Source: Tillandsia leiboldiana (Eukaryota; Streptophyta; Magnoliopsida; Poales; Bromeliaceae). From it: a stretch of 64,000 nucleotides of DNA. Shown piece after piece: positions 1 to 9,889 of the stretch. Made by a program: the position numbers and the translations under genes. Location of the stretch: assembly GCA_029204045.2 (NCBI GenBank), contig CM055063.1, forward strand, positions 36,427,562 to 36,491,561, read 5' to 3'. The notes below the pieces were generated by a model, which saw nothing but the letters and a program-made list of their open reading frames with translations, ran no database searches and was not told where the DNA came from. Each line of letters begins with the position of its first letter. The stretch's first letter is position 1.

Positions 1-714
1 GACAGTCACTGAGATTTGAGTTTTTGTGAGCACCTCGTGTGCAGGTGGGTGCATAGCATGTTCTTAGATGAGTTTTCCTTTGAGCATGGCACTTGAGGTA
101 TATTAACAGTAGCGAGTGTATGCATAGCATGTTCATAGTAGAGTTTCTTTTGAGCATGATGATTGAGACATATTAGCTGTAGTTTTCATTCAGCTTTCCT
201 ATTATCTATCTGCATACCTATCTGTTTTGCCTCCAGTAGACTTAGTGGGCATACCGTGGATATTGGTGACGGTACCCACTGGGAACTACCTTCTACAGTA
301 GTTCTCACACCCGCTGCGGTGATAGGTTTCCAGAGGTTGCTGTTCCGTCTTGGTTCGAGCGGAGACAGCTGATCGAGGTGAGGACGTGGCCGAGTAGCTC
401 CTTACCCATTTTATTTGAGAGTCAGAGGTAGATGTACCATGTTATTTTTATGATTTCACTTTTGTACTGGACAGTCTGAGAGATCAGTGAGGATTGTTTT
501 ATTTTACATAGGGTGAGAGACTATGTATTGAGGTTATATTTATATTCAGATGTTCAGTTGATTTCTGTAGCTACTGGTTTTGGTTTCAGCTCTGATACAT
601 GTTTAGGTATAGATTTGACTTGCAGGGTAGACGCTTCGTCAGTGCGGGGGTTTCCGTACAGATGGCGGATCTGTTAGTGAGCCCGGGTCGCAGTTTCGAC
701 CCCGGGGCGTGACA
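1..714 (+). mobile_element. 3' part of an S2-family LTR, cut by window edge
   Basis: This stretch aligns with the last 700 bases of the solo LTR at 5912-9742. Both share the block around the pyrimidine-rich ATCT tract, the paired hairpins near 244-306, and the end GGGGCGTGACA. What follows at 715 is not a primer binding site, so this is either a solo LTR or a 3' LTR. The left part lies outside the window. Family assignment is solid; which of the two it is stays open. Confidence 0.8.
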
Positions 715-952
715 GAAGGGGTTACAAAAATAACAGGTAGTCAATTATAATTAATCTACTCCTAGGAAAGTAATAAAGATATGAAAAAGCAGGGGATAGT
801 CTAGGGTTACGGGATTGCAGGACCCCTTCTTCTTCGATGGTTCGGGTATTTATACACTTTTCGAACCATACTTACATGCGCTGATTTGAAATATCGACGA
901 GATTTGGGGAGAGTTATCGTAAAATCCTCAACTACTTCCTTTAGAGTCGAAA
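715..952. other. Unidentified segment between two LTRs, left half
   Basis: No coding sequence is recognisable. On the minus strand there is TATAAATACC near 850, and an inverted repeat (ATGGTTCG near 837, CGAACCAT near 862) surrounds it. This could be promoter-side DNA of another minus-strand LTR or a host promoter. It is continuous with 3805-4370 once the solo LTR at 958-3799 is removed. Confidence 0.4.
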
Positions 953-957
953 CTTTC
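953..957. repeat. Target-site duplication CTTTC of solo LTR S1
   Basis: CTTTC precedes the TG start of the LTR at 958 and recurs directly after its CA end at 3800-3804. The 5-bp length is typical of Ty3/gypsy integration in plants. Confidence 0.85.
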
Positions 958-1333
958 TGTAGTGTCCTTGATTTTTTACAATCTTAAACTTTAAGAGTAT
1001 ATTTTATTAGCGACTTTGAAGTTCTGAATTGGTACTCACGGGTATTTTTCGGTGATACGGTTCGGGAAATGTTGAGCAGTGGCGCGATCGGATCTGAAAT
1101 CCGACTCCCGGATCTCCCGATTTTGAATTTCTAAGGTGACGGTATCTGTAACATGCATCGGAATCCGTGCCACATGATTTGCAAGCTTTTCGAGTAAACA
1201 GAGGTGGCTCCTCTTGGGCTAGACTAGTTTTTACTGTATGAGAGCGAAAATGATTTTTCTAGCCCATGTGACTTCTCGTCCTTTTTAGGTGCGCGTGAGA
1301 TTTAGGGTTGAGAGGAGGAAATTTCTCTATGCC

Positions 1334-1340
1334 TATAAAT
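1334..1340 (+). promoter_or_regulatory. TATA box of S1 LTR
   Basis: TATAAAT lies in the expected U3/R position, about 180 bp upstream of the donor-like site at 1516. Assigned by position and motif only. Confidence 0.5.
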
Positions 1341-1589
1341 ACTGACGGTCCTACCCTGGGAAAGGGGATACGCTTTAACCTAGCCACCTTGGGTGAGAGA
1401 GAGAAGGGATCCCGTCTGTGCGACCAACACTTCGGAGGCCGGGAACGGAGCGGGAGACGGACCCGAAACCCCCCTTTCGCGGGGAACGATCGGATCATCT
1501 GCACCGTTACCGCGAGGTGAGCATCGTGTGTTTCTTGAGGTTTTCCTTCGCCTAGAGTTGCCGTTTTCTTTGGAGATTGTGAGGGGCGG

Positions 1590-2480
1590 ATACCCCAGCC
1601 GCCGCCGCCGCAGTCGCAGCCGCCGCTGCCGTCGCTGCCGCTGTTGCCGCCGCGCCGCGCCCGTGCTGGCATGCGCCCGCGCGGGGCTTGCCGCAGCCGC
1701 GCGCCGCCCGCGCGGGCACGTGCCCGCGCGGGGTAGCTTGCAGCCGCGCGCCGCCGCCTGCGCGGGGCCGTGCCCGCGCGGGGCAGCTTGCAGCCGCGCG
1801 CCGCCGCCTGCGCGGGGCCGTGCCCGCGCGGGGCGGCCTACTGCCGCGCCGTTGCGCCGTGCCCGTGCAGGCATGGGCCTGCACAGGGCTTTGTTGCCGC
1901 GCGCCGCCGCCCGCACGGGCTTGCACCCACGCAAGGCGGCCTGCTGCCGCGCCGCTGCGCCGCGCCCGTGCGGACATGCGCCCGCACGAGGCTCTGTTGT
2001 CGCGCGCCGCCGCCCGCACGGGCTTGCGCCCGCGTGGGGCGGCCTGCTGCCACGCCGCTGCGCAGCGTCCGTGCGGTCATGCGCCCGCGCGGGGCCTCTG
2101 CTGCCGCTGCCGCCGCACCGCCGCGCCCGCGCGGGGCCTCTGCTGCCACTGCCGCCGCGCCGCACCCGCGCAGGGCCTCTGCTGCCGCTGCCGCCGCACC
2201 TTCGCGCCCGCGCAGGGCTTGTTCCCGTGCGGGGCCTCTGCTGCCGCTGCCGCCGCGCTGCGCCCGCGTGGGGCTTGTGCTCGCGCGGGGCCTTTGCTGC
2301 CGCGCCCGCGCGGGGCTTGTGCCCGCGCAGGGCCTCTGCTGTGCGCCGTCGCGCCCGCGCGGGGCTTGTGCCCGCAAGGGGCCTCTGCTGCCGCTGCCGC
2401 CGCGCCCGCGTGGGGCTCTGCTGCCGCGCCGCCGCCCGCACGGGCTTGCGCCCGCGCGGGGCCTCGCCACCGCTGCTCCC
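1590..2480 (+). repeat. GC-rich tandem repeat in S1 LTR
   Basis: Imperfect repetition of words such as GCCGCCGC, CCCGCGCGGGGC and CTCTGCTGCCGCTG. All six frames stay open for hundreds of codons and give Ala/Arg/Pro/Gly-rich translations, which reflects composition rather than coding. The array sits downstream of a donor-like site, at the same relative place as the arrays in the D, E3 and C LTRs. Confidence 0.8.
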
Positions 2481-3804
2481 CTCCTTCTTGCCGCCGTGTG
2501 CGTGTTCCAACTACCACGTTTTAGCGTCGAGTCGGTGTAGTGTCGTGTCACCGTTTTGTTTTTAAATATCTTCGTACTTAATGGTTGTTTTCTGGGGACT
2601 CCGTAGGTCGGGGTGTCGTTCGGGGGCTGTGAGTCAACTGCAGGTGTTCCGACCAAACGCTGTTCAGGTGGGTGCTCTCCTCTGTCACTTCAGGAATGTA
2701 GTAAAAGAAATTATGTTTTGTCATGAATAAAGCAACACTTATATTATGATCGTGTCTAACCCCTGTTTTACATAAGCATGTTATTACTAATATCTCTAGC
2801 GACTGTGGGTCGCTCTGGTTTATGATACACACAATTATCACGTTATGAGCCCAAGGTTTGCTTGCACGCACACCGGCGGTCTGGCCACCGCACAGGGTGT
2901 ATTTTTCTGAAAAGATGGCACGTTGGCCCGTGTACCCCACGACTAGTGATGATGGGGACCTCTCACGGCTGCTCAGAGCACGCACGAGCGCCGTGGAGGG
3001 GTATAAGCAAACCACGAGAGGCAGGTGCACGTATTTGATTATTACAGGAGCAGGTATACATGTCTGATTCGTTACAGGATACCGTGGCTCTCTTGGGAGG
3101 GGGTAAACACGGACACGATGGTGGCTCGGTTTGCATTAATTTCGGTTTCCCAGTTATCGCATATTTTGTTTACCCTGGTTTACGTTGCATCCTGGTAGTG
3201 TCACTGACTCCCCACTCTGTGACAGGTTTGGTCGGGCGCGGGCACGGGACGGATGTGAGGACAGTTTACGAGGATGTGTCGTTGTTTTGGCATTTCTATG
3301 AGTGACGTTGCTAGGTTTTATTCATGTATATCTGCTTAGTTTTTCGTGCTGTGTGAGTGGGTTTGGCTGTGCTGTGGTGTGGATGTTCAAATTACTGTGG
3401 TGACCTTGGTTGCTTGCATACTCTATAGTTATTCGGCCTATTTTCAAACCAGAAAAAATGTTTGCGAAAACGACTTTTAAAACAACGAGTGTCGTGTGGA
3501 CACCGATTTGAAAACCCATGGATTTATCCTTTCTAAATAACGACGGTTGTGTTAAGTAGTTATAGTACTCTCTCTTACTGTTGTGTGTGATGATTGTGGT
3601 TAAAGTGTGAACGAGATTACATGCGGGTTGGTATGCCTATTTAAGTTGAAACCGCCGTGCACGTGCAAAGGAGACTCCGCCCTCGGGGTCGAGGAATTTG
3701 CACGTGTGGCAGGTCTGGCGCGCACTGGGGGACACTGTAAAGAAAAAAATTTAATATTTCACGTTTTCCGCTTAACCGAAAAACCCCCGGGGCGTGACAC
3801 TTTC

Positions 3805-4370
3805 CCAAATAGGATAATAGTCATTCTTCCGTCCAGATTCATCCCCTTGCTATCGCACCGAAGCGTGATCCTCGGCGCTTTCCCATGCTGGGCGCCGCTT
3901 GTCATTTCGGAGTCCGTTACGAGATTCATGCCCCGAAACTCGTACCCTTTCCTTCCAGTGTCCTTCCTTTTTCGACTTGATCGGCCGATGGCTGACTCTG
4001 ACTCCACCTTCTTTGTCAATTGACTGGGGTGGTTTGGTTGTCCTTCTTTGGCCGAAGTCGATCCTGAATTAGGCGATAATCGTTACGTCGACTACTTCTC
4101 CTATCGGCTAATGCATTCAGCCGATAACACACATCGCGTTCTACGTTCTCACGTGACTAAGATCGGTCTAGATAAGGACGCGGATCCTTCTTTGGTTGAC
4201 CCTTTCCTTCATTGGCTGACGTTCTCAGCCGATGGTATACACCACATGTCATCCCCTTATGTGGCAAAAATTCTAGTCTCAATAGTGCCCCCTCAGCAAT
4301 CGCCTGATATGTCATTCGGGCGATTGTCGAAATCGAGTCAAATTCTGGCACAGATAACGATGTCCAGCCA
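3805..4370. other. Unidentified segment between two LTRs, right half
   Basis: It continues 715-952 beyond the S1 insertion. It holds several degenerate copies of a TCGGCCGAT / CAGCCGATAA-like word (near 3980, 4105, 4120, 4230), spaced about 100 bp. No convincing reading frame, RNA gene or transposon terminus is visible. It may be the U3 of a minus-strand LTR, in line with the minus-strand TATA in the left half. Confidence 0.35.
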
Positions 4371-4550
4371 TGTCACGCCCCGGGATCGAAACTGCGACCC
4401 GGGCTCGCCAACAGATCCGCCACCTATACGGAAAACCCCGCATAGGTGAAGCGTTCAACCTGCAAGGATAAAACTATAGCTAAACAGATATCAGAGCTGT
4501 AAAAATAACTGCTGTAAAACTCAAATCCAACACTGTACAACTGGAAATAA
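4371..4550 (-). mobile_element. Element B, terminal piece of its 3' LTR
   Basis: It begins TGTCACGCCCCGGG, the reverse complement of an LTR end, and aligns base for base with the start of B's 5' LTR at 23826-24006. It stops at 4550, where E1 inserted. The matching distal piece of this LTR resumes at 19630. About 3 kb of LTR between the two pieces is missing. Confidence 0.85.
4421..4448 (-). other. Terminal U5 hairpin of B 3' LTR
   Basis: In the sense (minus) strand CACCTATGCGG pairs with CCGTATAGGTG over 11 positions including one G.U, with a 6-nt loop. The homologous hairpin in S2 (9665-9693) has different bases at several paired positions. Confidence 0.6.
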
Positions 4551-5325
4551 TGTAACGTACCAAATTTTGGTATATAAATAAATGTAAATAAAATGGTATG
4601 AAATACTATTTTATTGAATTTATAGAAGTAAAGGATGACCTAAAAACGAAATGGACCCAAATCGGGATTAGAATGTGAGATCTTGAATCTTACATGAGAA
4701 AGTGGGCCCAGATTGTAAGTGGAAAATTCACAGTTTCGAAAAATTTCGAGAAAATTATGGGAGCTCCGTAAATATGTTTTAAAGCCACAGTAAAAGTTTC
4801 GCGTTGATCGGACACCCGGATAGTGAGAACGGGCTCCGCCAGCGAATTTGAATACAGTGGGATATTTGGTGACCCAGAGGTGGTCCAAGCTGAAAAATTA
4901 AAGTGCCATGTGGTAAATTAAGTTAAACTGCGGCTGCCCGACAAATTTGAGCGAAAACGGGCGAGAAATGAGCGAGAACGGGCGAAAACGGGCGAAACTG
5001 GGCTTGGGCCCAAGTTTCGGGCGCCCGAAAATGAGTTCCGGGCGCCCGGAAGGTATTGTAGCAGACCGGTTTTTATGGGCTGCAGCGAACCGGGCTTCAC
5101 TGTAGCGAACCCGGTTCACTGTAGCTGCCCGGTCCAGAAGTGGAGCGCCTGAAAGTTACTATAGCAGCGCCCGAATCCCGAGTTGGCACGGATCCCGAGG
5201 CAGTTGGCACGGATCCCGAGGCACGGGCGCGAATCCCGAGGCGCGGGCGTGAATCCCGAGGCATGGCAGCGCCCGCGGCACACTGTGGCGCGCGGCCCGA
5301 GGCCCGTGTGGTGGGTGGGGAACGC

Positions 5326-5583
5326 CACGTGGCGTCTCCTCATTGGACGCTCTGGCCGAGGGAGCGGGGGCGCTTCGGGAAGGCGCGGCGGCCCTGGCGC
5401 GGTGTCAGCGGGGAGGCCACGTGTCGGCCTCCCATTGGGTGGTCAGCGCGACACGTCGCGCTGACGTGACGCGACGCAGCTACCACGGGCGCAAGTGCGG
5501 TCCACGTGGCAGCCTCTGATTGGCTGCCACTGGTCCGTGGTCGCAGTGCACGGGTCCAGGGACACGTGTCGCCTCACCATTGG
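5326..5583 (+). promoter_or_regulatory. Four G-box/CCAAT composite modules in E1 U3
   Basis: CACGTG occurs at 5326, 5418, 5503 and 5563. ATTGG (inverted CCAAT) occurs at 5342, 5434, 5519 and 5579. The start-to-start distance is 16 bp in all four. The G-boxes read ACGTGGC or ACGTGTC, forms bound by plant bZIP factors of the ABRE class; ATTGG is the NF-Y site. They lie 125 to 380 bp upstream of the TATA box. The same four modules with the same spacing occur in the 3' LTR. Confidence 0.7.
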
Positions 5584-5707
5584 CCGAGCAACGCTGATGT
5601 GGCGCCTAGCTGGCATGGCGTGGACCCGTGGACCGCGGCTGGGCGGTTACTGTAGCCGCCCGAAAGTTTTCGGGCACCCGAAATGTTGTGCCCGAAAGTT
5701 CGGGCTC

Positions 5708-5721
5708 GGCCTATATAGGCC
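5708..5721 (+). promoter_or_regulatory. Palindromic TATA element of E1 5' LTR
   Basis: GGCCTATATAGGCC is a perfect 14-bp palindrome centred on TATATA, conserved in the other LTR at 16640-16653. A donor-like site follows about 180 bp downstream. Confidence 0.65.
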
Positions 5722-5906
5722 CGAACGACTCATTTTCCCTCCTTTTCTCATTTTTGGCTTCACCCGAGCGTACCAGGAGAGGGAGAGGGCGATTCCGAGG
5801 TGGGGTTTTCGAGGGCGCACGAGCGCGCCGTGGACTCCGTGGAGCGCGCAAGGTGCTCCAAAGAGGCTAATGGACGCGATGGACATCACGGCGTTGTCGA
5901 GGTAGG

Positions 5907-5911
5907 CCCCG
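5907..5911. repeat. Target-site duplication CCCCG of solo LTR S2
   Basis: CCCCG stands before the TG at 5912 and again at 9743-9747 after the CA end. The undisturbed site is visible in E1's other LTR around 16835, where GGTAGGCCCCGTGTGTCG is uninterrupted. Boundaries are therefore certain to the base. Confidence 0.95.
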
Positions 5912-6714
5912 TGTAGAATACCGGGTTTCATTTGGCGCGCCGACCGCGCAAGTTGGCGTGGGGCGGGGGAATCGCCCTAGGCAGGTTCCATTTATGTTTT
6001 CAGATGAGTTTGGGTTGATTCGGATCTACGCGGAAGCCCCAGCTCGATTTGGAGTTTTCCGAGCTTTGTGCGCCGATAGAGGACTGATTTCGGGGAAGCC
6101 TCGACTCCACAGTGGAGTGCAGGAAATTTGGAAATACTTGGAACAGGTATACTTTGTGATTACTGCGGTGTTCGGGAAGTTCCGGACTGACGCGGAAGAC
6201 CCGAGGACAAAAAGTGAGTTAATGGGAGCATTTAATGAATTAATTAATTAATTAAATTAATTAGTGGCATATTGTGGCTTGGTCTATGAAGTAATGGAAA
6301 AGATAAAAGAAAGGATTATGTAAGAGAGTGGAATCGGATATTTTGGGTTTTGCCTTTCTTATTTATTTAATCCCTTCCTTAGCTGCCAAGCACCCACCTC
6401 TAATTAAGCCCTCCTTGATTAGCTCTTGCCACGTCACCTTCTCCATCAACCTCAAAACAGAGTAAATGGGGGTGAAGCAGAGGATAAGAAAAAGAGGGAA
6501 AAGAAGGAAGAAGATGAAGGAGGATGGAAAGAGAGGGATTGGATGAGAGTTTTGATGTTGAACTCCCTCCCTGAGGTCGTGTGGGGCAAGCGGAGCGCGC
6601 CCGCGACGAGTTTCCAACTTTGGTATGTGCAGTTTTTGGAAGCTTTATTTAATGTTTTTTTTTTGGGGTTTTGAGTTCGGTTGTTTTTTTTTGGTGGTTG
6701 GCTGTCCTCGGATG

Positions 6715-6965
6715 GCAGGCGGCAAGCAGCAAAGGGCAGCGCGCGCAGCGTGAGCGGCTGGCGCGCAGTGCGCAGCCGCGCAGCCCGCGGCGGGCGGCGG
6801 GCGCGCTGCGTAGCGCAGCGCGCAGCGCGCACTGCTGGCGCGCAGTGCGCAGCGCGCAACAGCGCGCGGGCGCGTGCGGCTGGCGGCTGGCGCAGGCGGC
6901 GGCAGCGCAGCGCGCTGCAGCTCAGGCACAGGGAGCTTCGCGCGAGTTCGCGCGTGCGGCATTTT
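6715..6965 (+). repeat. GC-rich GCGCGCAGC-type array in S2
   Basis: Short words such as GCGCGCAGTGCGC are repeated imperfectly. It is followed by a GT-rich stretch (7250-7600). No coding function is inferred. Confidence 0.7.
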
Positions 6966-8464
6966 TCGTCGGCCCGGGCTGTTTTCGCCGTTGTTTGTGC
7001 GCGTTGGCCGAGACTGATGGTTTTTCCTTTGTCTTGTATCTTTGGTTTCAGCAGGTGCTGCTTGGCCGTGGGTGTGGGTGGCAGGTACTGTGCGGAGCCG
7101 CAGGTATGCAGGAGAGTTGTGGCTCGTGTGCGCGCGCGCGGATTTTCCTTTGTGAGGCCTATGTGTGTGGGCGCTGTGGAGTTGGCTGTAGCTTTGGCTT
7201 GAGGCTTTGGAGCTTGTAGAGGATTGAGTGGATTTTTGTGTTTTTTTAATTTGTGATGGGAGCCTAGTGTGTATGTGTTAGTGTGTGCTGTGGGTGCATC
7301 AAATTATACTGGAGCCCTGGTGTTTGAGGGTTGGGGAATTATGTTTCTACTTGTGAGCTTGTATTGTTTTAAGTGTAAGCTATGTATTGTGGTGGACTTT
7401 TTTGTTGAATGTACTAGTGGTTGTATGTGGTGTGTACAGGTGATGAAACTTGAGAATGTGGTGGATTGGTATAAGTGTGAAAGTGTGCATTTGGAGCCTG
7501 GCAGTGAGTAATTGAGCTGTGTGTGTGTTGGGTGGATTTATGTAAATTGTGTATAAGTGAGCACCAATTAGTGTGTGCATGGGAGCATGTAGTGGTTAAG
7601 AGGATTGTTGTGGGTGTACTGATGCAACTTGGGAGAGGGTAGGTGGATTTGAATATTTGGGTTTGTGCGAGCACCTACTTATTAGTGAGGGGGGAATTGA
7701 GTGATTGTGTATGTGAACCTTAATTTTTAGTGTCCAATTGGAGCTTTATGGGTGCTATTGGTGACACTTTGGAAGCTGTTCGGCTGGGAACCTTAGTGAT
7801 GGTGTTGTGGCGTGTTTGAGCCTTTGTTTGTGCTGTGTTTTGGCCGGGGAATGATCGGAGTACGCCGGATTTTTGGTAGAAGACTCGAAAATTTATTCGA
7901 GCTTCCGAGGATTTTCCGTGTACGCGGCAGTGCACACGCGCGCGGCGCGTTTTTCGAAAGTTTCGTCAGTTCGAGGTTTCAGCTCTACACCAACTTCAGC
8001 GTTTGCCTGCGGAAAGCGTTCCAGGTGGGTTGGAATTTCTCCAAAATTTCTGGAATGCCCTTTAATGCTATTGAATGCAAGTTGATCATGTTTATCTTGC
8101 TATTTTTCACTGTTTTTAATCTGATAGTTGCCTGGAATTTTCTATATAATTTATTAGAACTCCGGATTATTTTTAGTAGACTCCTGATATTATATGACAC
8201 TAGGTTTCATGCTTTGTTTGCATCATAATTGCACCTGAACCGTTTTTAAAATCGAGAAACCTGTTTTAAGGAAAATTAAGGTTTTCAAAGATGGTTTTTA
8301 AATTATGAGTTGCCAAAAGTATGGCTTAGGTTCAGGGTACTTGTATACTCGTGCCGGGGGGCCGAGTGGATTTTTAGAGCATGTGTGTTGAGCTCTAGTG
8401 TCATGTGAGATGAGCTTCCTTGTGGGGATTGGGTGATTGCTCTAGATTGTGTTTTTCCGATTTT

Positions 8465-8644
8465 AGTCGTTGAGGTGGACCTCCGACTTAGCTTGAGAGT
8501 TTCGGGTTCTGGCAGATCGAGTCGTGGAGGTTTCCCGACTTAGCCATGAGTTGTGCATCATCAGATTGAGTCGTAGAGGGTTCTCCGACAGATCATGTGA
8601 GGATTTGGGCTTTTCTTGTTTGAGTCGAGGAGTCTTTTCCGACT
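8465..8644 (+). repeat. Four tandem AGTCG/CGACT hairpins in S2
   Basis: Units start at 8465, 8520, 8569 and 8623. Each opens with AGTCG and closes with CGACT (CGAC in the third) about 20 nt later. The DNA between is rich in GAGG then CC and can pair further, differently in each unit; the first has GAGGT pairing with ACCTC. Confidence 0.6.
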
Positions 8645-8801
8645 GAGTTGTACTTCTGAGCATTGAGTTGCCGATCTGTTTGATCGTGGACCATAGCCTG
8701 CATGTGCCGTTTATTGAGACAGTTGAGACTGATGTGATATTTGAGCTCGTTGGGGTCGCTCCCCTCGGGTCACTCTCCGGATGCGTAGATGTGTTGATGC
8801 C

Positions 8802-8915
8802 CCTGGCCGAGTTACCAGGTGGTTACTTGCCCCGGCCGAGTTACCAGGTGGTTACTTGTCCCTGGCCGAGTAACCAGGTGGTTGATGCCCCTGGCCGAGT
8901 TACTAGGTGGTTATT
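8802..8915 (+). repeat. 29-30 bp tandem repeat, four copies
   Basis: The word CTGGCCGAGTTACCAGG followed by TGGTTA recurs from 8802, 8832, 8861 and 8890 with single-base changes. Each contains CTGG/CCAG able to pair. Confidence 0.85.
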
Positions 8916-9272
8916 TGATTGAGATTGAGATAGTCGGACAGGACGCCCCACGTAAATCCCGTCCTCATGGGGATGTGTGGTAGTGGGCAGGTGCGTTCCT
9001 AGTCGACAGGCGCAGGCCTGACTGGACCCTAGGTGGCAGTCTTTGGGATTGGGTGTTATGAGCGGGTGGTCACATATTATGTTCTTAGATGGTTTTTCCT
9101 TTGAGCATTGATACTTGAGGCATGTTAGCAGTAGCGAGTGTATGCACATTTCATCATTTGTATAGTTTCTTGAGCATGATGATTAAGACATGATAGCTAT
9201 AGTTCCTTTCAGCTTTATCTATCTATCTATCTATCTATCTGCATACCTATCTATTGTGCCTCCAGTAGACTT

Positions 9273-9335
9273 AGTGGGCATACCGTGGATATTGGTGACA
9301 GTACCCACTGGGATCTACCTTCTGCAGTAGATCTC
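9273..9335 (+). other. Paired hairpins near the S2 3' end
   Basis: AGTGGG (9273-9278) pairs with CCCACT (9304-9309). Directly after, GGGATCTAC (9310-9318) pairs with GTAGATCTC (9327-9335). Homologous pairs with altered stems occur at 244-306, 12845-12904 and, in minus sense, 24425-24361. Confidence 0.6.
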
Positions 9336-9664
9336 ACACCCGCTGCGGTGACAGGTTTCCTGAGGCTGCTGTTCCGGCTTAGCTCGCGCGGAGACAGCTG
9401 ATCGAGGTGAGGACGTGGCCGAGTAGTTCCTTACCAGCCTTGAGTTTCAGAGGTAGATGTACCCGGTTTTATATTTTATATTTCCACTTTTGTACTGGAC
9501 ATTCTGTGAGATCAGTGAGGATTTTTTGTATATTGTTTTATAGCTGAGAGACTTTGTATCGAGGTTTTTAATTATAACAGATGTTCAGTGGTTTTCTGTA
9601 GCTATTGGTTCTTTTTCAGCTCTGATACATGTTTAGCTATAGATCTTTTGCAGGGTAGACGCTT

Positions 9665-9693
9665 CGTCTGTGCGGCAGTTTTCCGCACAGACG
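9665..9693 (+). other. Terminal U5 hairpin of S2
   Basis: CGTCTGTGCGG (9665-9675) and CCGCACAGACG (9683-9693) form a perfect 11-bp stem with a 7-nt loop, ending about 50 nt before the LTR end. Related hairpins are at 637-664 and in B. Confidence 0.7.
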
Positions 9694-9889
9694 GCGGATC
9701 TGTTGGCGTGCCCAGGTCGCAGTTCGACCCCGGGGCGTGACACCCCGTGTGTCGTTTTTGTGGTATTTTTGGCACAGTTTTGATGATTCCTTTTGGATTT
9801 TGGATTTGATCCCATGCCCACGTGCGTGTTAAGGACCCAACTTTTTCTGTGCTGTTTTGCAGTGAGAGTGTCGCGAGCGTTTTGGATGC

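Larger units (their letters stand above)
958..3799 (+). mobile_element. Solo LTR S1, Tekay-like gypsy family, 2842 bp
   Basis: It starts TGTAGTGTCC and ends GGGGCGTGACA, is flanked by the 5-bp duplication CTTTC, and has no internal domain, so it is a solo LTR left by LTR-LTR recombination. It shares the architecture of the D, E3 and C LTRs: TATAAAT at 1334-1340, a donor-like AG|GTGAGC with exon end 1516, a GC-rich tandem array, a second donor-like CAG|GTGGGT with exon end 2667, then hairpins at 2870-2900, 3199-3224, 3489-3503 and 3654-3710. No protein is encoded; the long frames across its GC-rich part are stop-poor by composition. Confidence 0.9.
5912..9742 (+). mobile_element. Solo LTR S2, 3831 bp, nested in E1
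   Basis: It starts TGTAGAATACC and ends CGGGGCGTGACA, with the duplication CCCCG on both sides and the empty site preserved in E1's 3' LTR. No internal domain is present. Contents: a GC-rich GCGCGCAGC-type array (about 6715-6965), a donor-like CAG|GTGGGT with exon end 8024 inside a block also found in the B LTR, tandem AGTCG hairpins (8465-8644), a fourfold 29-30 bp repeat (8802-8915), an ATCT microsatellite (9216-9240), paired hairpins (9273-9335), and an 11-bp terminal hairpin (9665-9693). It shares its 3' region with 1-714 and is a distant relative of B. Confidence 0.95.

Noticed and set aside
1380..2656. Long overlapping open frames on both strands with Ala/Arg/Pro-rich translations
   Set aside because: They fall in a GC-rich tandem repeat of the S1 LTR where stop codons are rare in all frames; no domain and no conservation of frame. 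The same holds for 28036-28954 and 35618-36945.
3607..4449. Two open frames of about 135 codons that could be a host gene
   Set aside because: The first starts within the S1 LTR and crosses its end and target duplication; the second runs into B LTR sequence. Neither shows a domain or codon pattern.
9216..9240. ATCT microsatellite as a regulatory signal
   Set aside because: It is an ordinary short microsatellite; the related LTR at 1-714 has a much shorter version.
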